Shown here piece after piece: positions 5,339 through 10,308 of a stretch of DNA of 10,308 nt (its first letter is position 1; each line of letters starts with the position of its first letter). The notes below the pieces were generated by a model. It was given only the letters and a program-made list of their open reading frames with translations, was not told where the DNA came from and made no database searches. Origin of the DNA: Chloroflexota bacterium (lineage in GTDB: Bacteria > Chloroflexota > Anaerolineae > B4-G1 > SLSP01). The stretch is from the NCBI GenBank assembly GCA_009908585.1, contig JAAAOZ010000269.1, positions 1 through 10,308 of the forward strand. Direction: 5' to 3'. A program made the translations under genes and the position numbers.

Positions 5339-7423
5339 ATGCACACCCCGCTGCTGTATACCATCGTCAAGCGCATATATCCCCCCATCCAGGATCTCGC
5401 CGACCGCGAGCGCGTCCAGACCAGCGCCAATGTCCTGGGGGCGCTCTATTCCGCGCCCCTCGCGGTGGCCGGTCTGATCTGGTTGATCCTCCTGACCGAT
5501 TTCACCCGCTTTCGCGCCGAATGGGGAATGCTCGCGTTGATCTTCGTCCTCCACTTTGTCTTCGAGAGGTTGGACTTTTACCTTTACGTCGAGACCACGC
5601 CGGGCACCTACGCCGATTGGAGCGATTCCTTAGTCAGCTTGATCTCCTGGTCGTCCGTTTTGATCTTTGGCCCGACGGCGCTGTGGATCACGGTCCTGTG
5701 GTTGGCGACGTGGTCGTGGCGCAGATGGCGGCGAGCCACCTCGGATCAATGGCAATGGAACGTCGTTCGCAATATGAGCTTCCACTTGATGACGGAAATC
5801 TTCGCATGCCTGATCGCGGTCGCGTTCTATCGGTTCTGGGGCGGCGCCTTCCCCTTACCGGGATTGGCCCCGCGCTATTTGTGGCCCGCGCTCGGCGCGA
5901 CCTTGATCTGGATGTTGGGCGTGGCGGTGTTTTGGGCGCCGTTGTTGAACTTCTTCAGCCAGTTTGAGGGCTTCGCCTGGGCCGAAAGCTGGTGGGAGAC
6001 CTGGGTGCGATTTTTGGGCGTGACGCTCGTCTGGCGCGTCTTGATCGATCCCTTCGCCATCTTGGCCGCCGGATTGTACGCCCAAAATGGTCTCGTCGGC
6101 TATCTCTTCTTCGCCTCTTTTTTGGTGCTGGTCGGATTCATTGGTCATCGCCTCAGCCAAACCGCCGAACAGAGCCAGTTGCGCTTCCGCGAGTTGAAGA
6201 AGCTGGAGCGCCTGGGGCGGGACATCATCCGCCTCGCCCCGGAATTTTCGGATCTGCCGACGGTGCTGCGCAAAAACCTCTGCAATATGTTCCCCTTCGC
6301 CCACATCGAGATCTGCATCTTCCCCGATAAGACCTACTTACACTACCCAGATAACTGGCCGCCGGTGGATGAGAAAATCTGGCGCTGGCTGCGCCTCGCG
6401 GGATCGGGCCGCGTCACGTCTCCCGATTCGCATATCTTCTCCCCAAAGTCCGAGACGCCGTGGGGAGAGACGCTCAAAACCAAGGCCATCATCGTGGCGC
6501 CCATCTTGGGCGTGGAGACGTTGGAGATTATCGGCGGTATCTACCTGGCGCGCTACCGCGATACCGAGGCCATCGCGCGCCTGTTGCCCGCGCTCCAATC
6601 TTTGGCGGCGCAGGTCGCGTCCGCGCTCCGACAGGCGGAGGATTATCGCCAGCGGCTGGCCTACCATCGCGTGGAGCAGGAGTTGGCGATGGCCGGCCGC
6701 ATCCAGGCGAGCTTTTTGCCCAGCGAGTTGCCACCCATCCCAGGCTGGCAACTGGCCGTGACGTTGATCCCGGCCCGACAGGCGGCGGGCGATTTCTACG
6801 ATGTCATCCCCCTGCCCAACGGGCGACTCGCCATCATCGTGGCGGATGTGGCCGATAAGGGCATGGGCGCCGCGCTGGTGATGGCGCTGAGCCGCACGTT
6901 GCTCCGCACCTACGCCCTTGAATATCACAACCGTCCCGATTTTGTGATGCGCGTGGTCAATCGCCGCATCTTGCAGGATACCGACGCCGGGCTGTTCGTC
7001 ACCGTCTTCTATGGCGTGTTGGATCCGATGACGGGCGAATTGACCTACTGCAACGCCGGCCACCCGCCGCCCTACTTGCTCCAAAGCGCCGCTGAGGATG
7101 AGGATGGCATCCAGCCGCTGACGCGCACGGGGATGGCGCTGGGCGTGATGCAGGGCGTCTCGTGGAAGCGCCAGCAGGTCAAGATGAAGGCCGGCGATCT
7201 GCTGGCCATCTACACGGACGGCATCATCGAGGCGGGGAACGACGCTAGCGAGTTCTTCCGCCGGGAGCGCCTGGAACAGGCGCTCCAACAGCACGTCGGT
7301 CGGCCGGCCGATGAGGTCCAAGCCGAAGTGCTCACCGCCGTGCGGGCCTTCGGCGGCGATCTCTCCCAGCGGGACGACATCACGTTGATGATGCTGAAGG
7401 CGTTGAAACAAGAGACTTCTTGA
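5339..7423 (+). CDS. Membrane-anchored GAF-like/SpoIIE serine phosphatase (RsbU-type)
   Basis: The 694-aa product has three parts. Residues about 34-270 hold roughly seven hydrophobic segments (near 34-53, 62-82, 96-125, 147-165, 181-206, 223-246, 252-270), a likely integral membrane sensor. Residues about 286-440 look like a divergent GAF domain (NLCNMFPFAHIEICIF at 313-328, then IIVAPILG), leading into a signalling helix with QELAMAGRIQASFLP. The C-terminal part from about 470 is a SpoIIE/PP2C phosphatase with its acidic metal ligands: AGDFYD (D485, D488), VADVADKGMGAAL (D503, D506), YTDGIIEA (D627) and RDDIT (D679, D680). It should dephosphorylate the STAS antagonist in response to a membrane or small-molecule signal and so drive the partner switch. 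GAGGAGG at 5322-5328, 10 nt upstream, supports ATG 5339. The signal sensed is unknown. Confidence 0.92.
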   Translation: MHTPLLYTIVKRIYPPIQDLADRERVQTSANVLGALYSAPLAVAGLIWLILLTDFTRFRAEWGMLALIFVLHFVFERLDFYLYVETTPGTYADWSDSLVSLISWSSVLIFGPTALWITVLWLATWSWRRWRRATSDQWQWNVVRNMSFHLMTEIFACLIAVAFYRFWGGAFPLPGLAPRYLWPALGATLIWMLGVAVFWAPLLNFFSQFEGFAWAESWWETWVRFLGVTLVWRVLIDPFAILAAGLYAQNGLVGYLFFASFLVLVGFIGHRLSQTAEQSQLRFRELKKLERLGRDIIRLAPEFSDLPTVLRKNLCNMFPFAHIEICIFPDKTYLHYPDNWPPVDEKIWRWLRLAGSGRVTSPDSHIFSPKSETPWGETLKTKAIIVAPILGVETLEIIGGIYLARYRDTEAIARLLPALQSLAAQVASALRQAEDYRQRLAYHRVEQELAMAGRIQASFLPSELPPIPGWQLAVTLIPARQAAGDFYDVIPLPNGRLAIIVADVADKGMGAALVMALSRTLLRTYALEYHNRPDFVMRVVNRRILQDTDAGLFVTVFYGVLDPMTGELTYCNAGHPPPYLLQSAAEDEDGIQPLTRTGMALGVMQGVSWKRQQVKMKAGDLLAIYTDGIIEAGNDASEFFRRERLEQALQQHVGRPADEVQAEVLTAVRAFGGDLSQRDDITLMMLKALKQETS

Positions 7424-7526
7424 GGATCCCCCGCGATGAACCTATGGCTTAGGCTTCTCTTGGGAATCTTGACCATCCTCGGTCTGCAAGCACTTTCCGG
7501 GATCAAGCACTATTACTTGGCCGGGT

Positions 7527-7950
7527 TAGGCCATTCCAAGAAAATAAACCTCCCAAATACAAGCGATTTTCCGAGGAAAAAGCCGGGATGGTTCACGAGC
7601 AAGCAGAGTTTGGTTTACACTTTTGTTTTGCGTAGAAACCCATCACCTAAAAATATTAGAGAATAGACAAGTAATTTAATTCCCATCAACGCCTGGCGAA
7701 TACCTTGGCCCCAAGGCCCAATGGCCAAGGGAATTCGCGGCTACATTTACAAAACCGGCCTGCGCCGGTTAGAATTTAGTCGCCGTAGGGCGACTTTGTA
7801 ATGGTAGCCCGTGGTTTTTCTTTTGACCCCACGGCCCAATGGCCGTGGGAACCGCCGGGCTTGGGATGATGAGAAAAAGTGTCAACCTATTTCTGAACCA
7901 TTCCAAAAAGCATCTGGTTTGGAAGGTTTTAAATTTTGGAATTACCATAG
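7527..7950 (+). mobile_element. 421-bp palindrome-carrying insertion inside glpM
   Basis: The boundaries come from the GlpM alignment: sequence between 7529 and 7951 is foreign to the gene. TAG occurs at both edges (7527-7529 and 7948-7950), compatible with a 2-3 bp target duplication (TA or TAG). Inner ends are imperfect inverted repeats: left GGCCATTCCAAG... from 7529, right (complement from 7946) GGTAATTCCAAA..., both continuing to AAACCT; 17 of 25 positions agree. It is richer in A+T than the genes around it, has no transposase, and carries the hairpin array at 7703-7849. The ORFs at 7436-7666, 7811-8188 and 7839-8066 are by-products of its insertion. A TA duplication would fit mobilisation by an IS630/Tc1-like transposase, but this is inference. 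Confidence 0.75.
7703..7849. repeat. Palindrome array forming hairpins and a three-way junction
   Basis: From left to right: CCTTGGCC/GGCCAAGG (7703-7730); an outer stem GGCTAC-at-TTACAAA (7739-7753) that pairs with TTTGTAA-tg-GTAGCC (7795-7809); inside it two hairpins, AACCGGC-ctgc-GCCGGTT (7753-7770) and AGTCGCC-gtag-GGCGACT (7778-7795); and finally CCCACGGCC-caat-GGCCGTGGG (7828-7849). CCGTGG at 7809-7814 can also pair with CCACGG at 7829-7834, an alternative to the last hairpin. The pattern resembles REP/BIME-type repeats. Because it is nearly symmetrical, the strand is undecided. Confidence 0.8.
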
Positions 7951-8183
7951 CGCCCCTCTTCTCCACATTTTCGCTGATTGCTCACGCCACCGTCGGCGCG
8001 GAGCGGACGGTAGAAGAATTGCAGGCCACCCTGCGCTTCAGCATGCTTTCCATCTACCCTACATAGCTTACCTGATCGCGCTCTACGTGCTCGCGCTGAA
8101 GGTCAAATTGGCCTGGGCGCTGATCGGCGCCGTGGCATGCTGGACCGTCGTCGCACTGGGCATCGTCATCTTGTGGCAATGGT

Positions 8184-8189
8184 TATAAT
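8184..8189 (+). promoter_or_regulatory. Possible -10 box ahead of rfbC
   Basis: A perfect TATAAT overlaps the old glpM stop codon. No -35 is evident at 16-18 nt. Transcription would start near 8196, about 42 nt before ATG 8238, which has its own GGAGG at 8227-8231. Confidence 0.3.
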
Positions 8190-8237
8190 CTGGGCGATGA
8201 CAAGAATCGCCCTCTACTATCTTGATGGAGGACCTAA

Positions 8238-9653
8238 ATGCCTTTCACCTTTACCCGATTGGACATCCCCGATGTCATCTTAGTCGAACCGCGCTGCTTT
8301 CGCGATGAGCGCGGCTTCTTTTTGGAGACCTACAAGCACTCCGCCTTTATCGAGGGCGGGATCAGCGAGCCATTTGTGCAGACGAATCACTCGCACTCGA
8401 TGCGCGGCGTGCTGCGCGGATTGCACTATCAGGCGCCGCCGATGGCGCAAGGCAAGCTCGTCGGCGCAATTCACGGGCGGATCTTCGACGTGGGCGTGGA
8501 TCTGCGCAAGGGATCGCCGACCTACGGCCAATGGGTGGGCGAGACCCTGGCCGGCGACGCGCCGCGCTATCTCTACATCCCGCCCGGCTTCGCCCACGGC
8601 TTTTGCGTCCTGAGCGCGACGGCGGACCTCGTCTATCAGGTGACGGCGGAGTACGCCGCTGCAACCGCGTTTGGCGGAGGCGGAGACTCCCTTTGTTTAC
8701 GATCATCAAGACTATCCAGGGAGGTGACCGATATGTCCCCCTGGCTGATCGCGCTCATCGCCGTGGCCGCGCTCTTGATCGGCGGCGGAGGGTACTTCTC
8801 CCACGTCGTCCTCTATCCCAAGACGTGGGAGGTGCAGGCCTCCTACGATTACGTGGTCGAGGCCGGCCAATTGAATCCCAAACAATGGGAGGCGTGGCCT
8901 AAAGAGGAGGTACGCATCCAGTCGCCTCACGGTTATTCGCTCTTCGGTATCTACCTGCCCCAGCCGGCGTCCAAGAAGACCGTGATTATCGTGCACGGCA
9001 TCAGCTTCACGCTCTACGGCTCGGTGAAGTACGTGGAGATGTTCTACCGGCGCGGATTCAACGTCCTGCTGGTCGATCTGCGCCATCACGGGCGCAGCGG
9101 CGGGCCGAATACGACCTTTGGCCTTGAGGAGAAATACGACCTCCAGGCGTGGGTGGATTGGGCGTTGGAGCGCAGCGGCGAGCGTGGCGGCGAGGGCTGC
9201 CGCGTGGGCATGCACGGCGAGTCGTTGGGCGCTGCGACGGTGCTCCAGCACGCGGCCATCGACCCGCGCGTGGCCTTCGTCGTCGCCGATTGCCCCTACG
9301 CCAGCGCCTTCGACGAGTTCGCTTACCGCTTCCGGGCCGATTATCACCTGCCGCCCTTCCCGTGGATTCACATCGCCAACCTCATCAGCAAGGCGCGCGC
9401 CAACTTCGCCTTCGAGGCGGCGGCGCCCATCGCCACGATCTCCGAGGTCACGACGCCCATTTTCTTCATCCACGGCGCCGATGACGACTACATCCCGCCG
9501 GAGGCCAGCCGCGCCCTCTACGTGGCGAAGCGGCGCGGTGTGCGCAAGATCTGGCTGGCGCCCAACGCCGCTCACGCCGAATCGCTCATCAAGAACCCGG
9601 CGGCGTATGATCGCCGCGTGGGGGAGTTTTTGGATGAGATTGGGATGGGGTAA
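8238..9653 (+). CDS. rfbC: Chimeric ORF: truncated dTDP-4-dehydrorhamnose 3,5-epimerase fused to an alpha/beta hydrolase
   Basis: The 471-codon frame joins two unrelated proteins. Residues 1-139 are RfbC/RmlC: IPDVILVEPRCFRDERGFFLETY (9-32 region), VLRGLHYQ with catalytic His63, GRIFDVGVDLRKGSPTYGQW (80-99), YIPPGFAHGFCVLS (113-126) and VYQVTAEY (132-139, with the active-site Tyr133). RmlC, normally about 180 aa, epimerises C3 and C5 of dTDP-4-keto-6-deoxyglucose in the dTDP-rhamnose pathway. Here the homology stops at Tyr139, so the C-terminal 40 or so residues, including the Asp that pairs with His63 (Asp170 in Salmonella), are lost. Residues 140-165 are a low-complexity stretch (ATAFGGGGDS) translated from non-family DNA. 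Residue 166 onward is the hydrolase. The epimerase part is probably inactive. GGAGG 6 nt upstream supports ATG 8238. No other frame contains the missing epimerase end. Confidence 0.75.
   Translation: MPFTFTRLDIPDVILVEPRCFRDERGFFLETYKHSAFIEGGISEPFVQTNHSHSMRGVLRGLHYQAPPMAQGKLVGAIHGRIFDVGVDLRKGSPTYGQWVGETLAGDAPRYLYIPPGFAHGFCVLSATADLVYQVTAEYAAATAFGGGGDSLCLRSSRLSREVTDMSPWLIALIAVAALLIGGGGYFSHVVLYPKTWEVQASYDYVVEAGQLNPKQWEAWPKEEVRIQSPHGYSLFGIYLPQPASKKTVIIVHGISFTLYGSVKYVEMFYRRGFNVLLVDLRHHGRSGGPNTTFGLEEKYDLQAWVDWALERSGERGGEGCRVGMHGESLGAATVLQHAAIDPRVAFVVADCPYASAFDEFAYRFRADYHLPPFPWIHIANLISKARANFAFEAAAPIATISEVTTPIFFIHGADDDYIPPEASRALYVAKRRGVRKIWLAPNAAHAESLIKNPAAYDRRVGEFLDEIGMG
8733..9653 (+). CDS. Membrane-anchored alpha/beta hydrolase (internal start)
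   Basis: An excellent ribosome binding site, AGGGAGGTGA (8718-8727), lies just before ATG 8733, so this 306-aa protein is most likely made on its own rather than as the tail of the epimerase fusion. Residues 4-25 form one hydrophobic segment (LIALIAVAALLIGGGG), a signal anchor. The catalytic fold follows: oxyanion region IIVHG (85-89), VLLVDLRHHGRSGG (111-124), nucleophile elbow GMHGESLGAA (159-168, Ser164), acid in FIHGADDDYIPP (Asp251) and His281 in PNAAHAES. The triad is complete. It resembles B. subtilis YqkD and other S9-like serine hydrolases of about 300 aa with an N-terminal anchor; substrates are unknown. It probably faces outside the membrane. If translated as the fusion, its anchor would be internal. 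Confidence 0.85.
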   Translation: MSPWLIALIAVAALLIGGGGYFSHVVLYPKTWEVQASYDYVVEAGQLNPKQWEAWPKEEVRIQSPHGYSLFGIYLPQPASKKTVIIVHGISFTLYGSVKYVEMFYRRGFNVLLVDLRHHGRSGGPNTTFGLEEKYDLQAWVDWALERSGERGGEGCRVGMHGESLGAATVLQHAAIDPRVAFVVADCPYASAFDEFAYRFRADYHLPPFPWIHIANLISKARANFAFEAAAPIATISEVTTPIFFIHGADDDYIPPEASRALYVAKRRGVRKIWLAPNAAHAESLIKNPAAYDRRVGEFLDEIGMG

Positions 9654-9664
9654 GTCGGAGTACA

Positions 9665-9841
9665 CCCGGTGAGATTCGCCGGATAGCCGGGCAGTGAACT
9701 ACCCGTCTGAAAGCCGAAGTCGGCTGAAGACCGACTGAAAGAACCCACGTGGGGATGGAGTCAACTTCAGTTGACTTGCGCTTAGTAGCCGGGGATTTCA
9801 ATCCTCGGCAAGGCGCGCGGCGGGATACTTTCTGAGTATCC
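9665..9841. repeat. Second palindrome array, five hairpins
   Basis: Hairpins: CGGGCAGT/ACTACCCG (9688-9705, one mismatch); AGTCGG-ctgaaga-CCGACT (9718-9736); AGTCAAC-ttca-GTTGACT (9759-9776); GCCGGGGATT-tc-AATCCTCGGC (9788-9809, one G-T pair); GGATACT-ttctg-AGTATCC (9823-9841). CCCGG at 9665-9669 can also pair with CCGGG at 9687-9691. The array starts 11 nt after the hydrolase stop codon and could protect the 3' end or terminate transcription, though there is no T tract. It shares the AGTC-hairpin-GACT-N8-GTAGCC module with the array in the glpM insertion. Confidence 0.75.
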
Positions 9842-9846
9842 GTTTA

Positions 9847-9871
9847 GGCCGTTCCAAGAAAATAAGTCTCC
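9847..9871 (+). repeat. Second copy of the glpM-insertion terminal repeat
   Basis: GGCCGTTCCAAGAAAATAAG and the following TCTCC match 7529-7553 at all but three positions, in the same orientation, and are likewise preceded by TTA. It probably marks the end of a related element running to the right, but no matching right end is found in this window. Confidence 0.65.
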
Positions 9872-9880
9872 TACGAGTTT

Positions 9881-10273
9881 ATGCCCGATGCCGATCTGGC
9901 TGGCTACAACTTCTCTGACGTGACCATGACCACCAAACTTTACGAGGGCAAGTTCGGGGGCGGGGTCGTTCTCTACTCGCCCGAAAGCGGTCTGGGGCCG
10001 CAGTTGATGACGCCCAGAGTGGCGAAGTTCGGCGCTCAGGCAGATTTGGCTGTGAATATCGCCGGTGCTCAGGCGCAAGCGTCCGTCGCGATAGACCTGC
10101 TCCCGATTCACGGCGCGGATAGGAGCTACCTGCTCTTCCCCGTCCCCTCCGGTGGGGTGGGGTACACGGCCAGTCTCAAGACGATTACCAGCAACTTCAA
10201 CGCAATGCATCATGCCGAGCACCGGGCCGCCGTCGGTCCGCTGACCAACAGCCGCCGCGCGTTGATAGATTAG
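9881..10273 (+). CDS. Unidentified protein or gene fragment between two repeats
   Basis: ATG 9881 opens 130 codons; the frame is open back to 9866, after a TAA lying within the terminal repeat. The product (NFSDVTMTTKLYEGKFGGG near the start, SYLLFPVPSGGVGYTASL later) alternates polar and hydrophobic residues in a beta-rich way, has no signal peptide or membrane segment, and matches no family I know. Third codon positions are clearly GC-rich, as in real genes of this window, which favours this strand over a longer minus-strand ORF (9782-10306) that runs through the palindromes. There is no ribosome binding site. The stop codon TAG is formed across the junction with the element at 10273, so this looks like a remnant trapped between mobile repeats, truncated at both ends. 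Confidence 0.4.
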   Translation: MPDADLAGYNFSDVTMTTKLYEGKFGGGVVLYSPESGLGPQLMTPRVAKFGAQADLAVNIAGAQAQASVAIDLLPIHGADRSYLLFPVPSGGVGYTASLKTITSNFNAMHHAEHRAAVGPLTNSRRALID

Positions 10274-10308
10274 GCTCTCCAGGAATTCGCCGGGTGCAAT
10301 CGCCAAGC
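10273..10308 (-). mobile_element. End of a second MITE-like element, inverted, cut by the window edge
   Basis: GGCTCTCCAGGAATTCGCCG and the following GGTGCAAT are the reverse complement of the right end of the 151-bp element at 4177-4327. Including the flank, 34 of 36 positions agree between 10265-10300 (complement) and 4300-4335. The preceding TAGATTA (complement TAATCTA) resembles the TAATTTA target duplication of the first copy; its partner would lie beyond the window. Confidence 0.7.

Larger units (their letters stand above)
7436..8188 (+). pseudogene. glpM: glpM, split by a mobile element and frameshifted
   Basis: The 5' part (7436-7529) encodes MNLWLRLLLG... ending KHYYLAGL. The 3' part resumes at 7951 with APLFSTFSLIAH and VGAERTVEELQATL. 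Joined, they give YYLAGLAPLFSTF, which matches E. coli/Pseudomonas GlpM (YYIAGLIPLFPTFALIAH, from memory) with no gap. A second lesion lies near 8056-8060: SIYP runs into a stop in one frame, while YIAYLIALYVLAL to ILWQWL continues in another; one missing base in the CCC run explains it. Repaired, the protein would be 110 aa, the usual GlpM length (about 109), a small multi-pass inner-membrane protein of poorly known function linked to glycerol metabolism and alginate production. The start overlaps GAGGATC at the end of the phosphatase gene, so it was probably the last gene of that operon. It cannot make a functional product. Confidence 0.82.

Noticed and set aside
6338..7411. 357-aa minus-strand ORF opposite the phosphatase
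   Set aside because: It is the shadow of a high-GC gene; the plus strand has all SpoIIE catalytic motifs.
7436..7666. 76-aa ORF read as a separate small membrane protein
   Set aside because: Only its first 31 residues are gene-like (glpM); the rest is translation of the inserted element.
7739..7809. tRNA-like cloverleaf
   Set aside because: Only two inner arms, no anticodon arm, no T-loop consensus and no CCA end.
7703..7849. CRISPR array
   Set aside because: The hairpins differ in sequence and there are no identical repeats with regular unique spacers.
7811..8188. 125-aa ORF read as a complete gene
   Set aside because: Its first half is translated palindromes and element DNA, and only the last 45 or so residues are the frameshifted end of GlpM.
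8712..9665. 317-aa minus-strand ORF opposite the hydrolase
   Set aside because: Shadow ORF; the plus strand carries a complete catalytic triad and a strong ribosome binding site.
9782..10306. 174-aa minus-strand ORF at the window end
   Set aside because: It starts in a terminal repeat and ends in the palindrome array, with no motif; the opposite strand has the more gene-like codon pattern.

Overview
The window is GC-rich bacterial DNA from an accessory part of a genome. The gene set fits Chloroflexota (an Anaerolineae-like lineage) best: an Rpn-family nuclease with an EEGL-repeat tail, a FemX-like ligase, a partner-switching module, and palindromic repeats of a style I remember from that phylum. 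This is inference; there is no rRNA or other phylogenetic marker here.

Layout. The window opens inside an ABC-F ATPase gene on the minus strand (1-1048), whose extended -10 promoter sits so close to the start codon that the mRNA may be leaderless. A divergent Rpn/PD-(D/E)XK protein follows (1196-2227), then a two-gene unit made of a SAM methyltransferase and a FemAB-type aminoacyltransferase (2298-4172). A 151-bp MITE-like element flanked by a 7-bp direct repeat sits exactly on the stop codon of the FemAB gene. Next is a partner-switching cassette: a STAS anti-sigma antagonist (4379-4714), a strong rho-independent terminator, an RsbW-like kinase (4887-5312), and a membrane/GAF-like/SpoIIE phosphatase (5339-7423). 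Kinase, antagonist and phosphatase together form a complete RsbV/RsbW/RsbU-type circuit. No sigma factor gene is present, so the target is unknown.

The 3' third is a graveyard of mobile repeats. Directly after the phosphatase is glpM, split by a 421-bp insertion that carries an array of strong palindromes and has imperfect terminal inverted repeats. Removing the insertion restores an uninterrupted GlpM-like alignment, except for one further 1-nt deletion near the 3' end. Then comes an rfbC (dTDP-4-dehydrorhamnose 3,5-epimerase) gene that has lost its C-terminal catalytic part and runs in frame into a membrane-anchored alpha/beta hydrolase, which has its own strong ribosome binding site. The hydrolase is followed by a second palindrome array, a second copy of the terminal repeat seen in the glpM insertion, an unidentified gene fragment, and finally the end of a second copy of the 151-bp-type element in inverted orientation, which runs off the window.

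The most noteworthy signal is the set of at least two families of small non-coding elements that share a TTAGGC-type end. One family carries structured, covarying hairpin modules and has disrupted a conserved membrane-protein gene.
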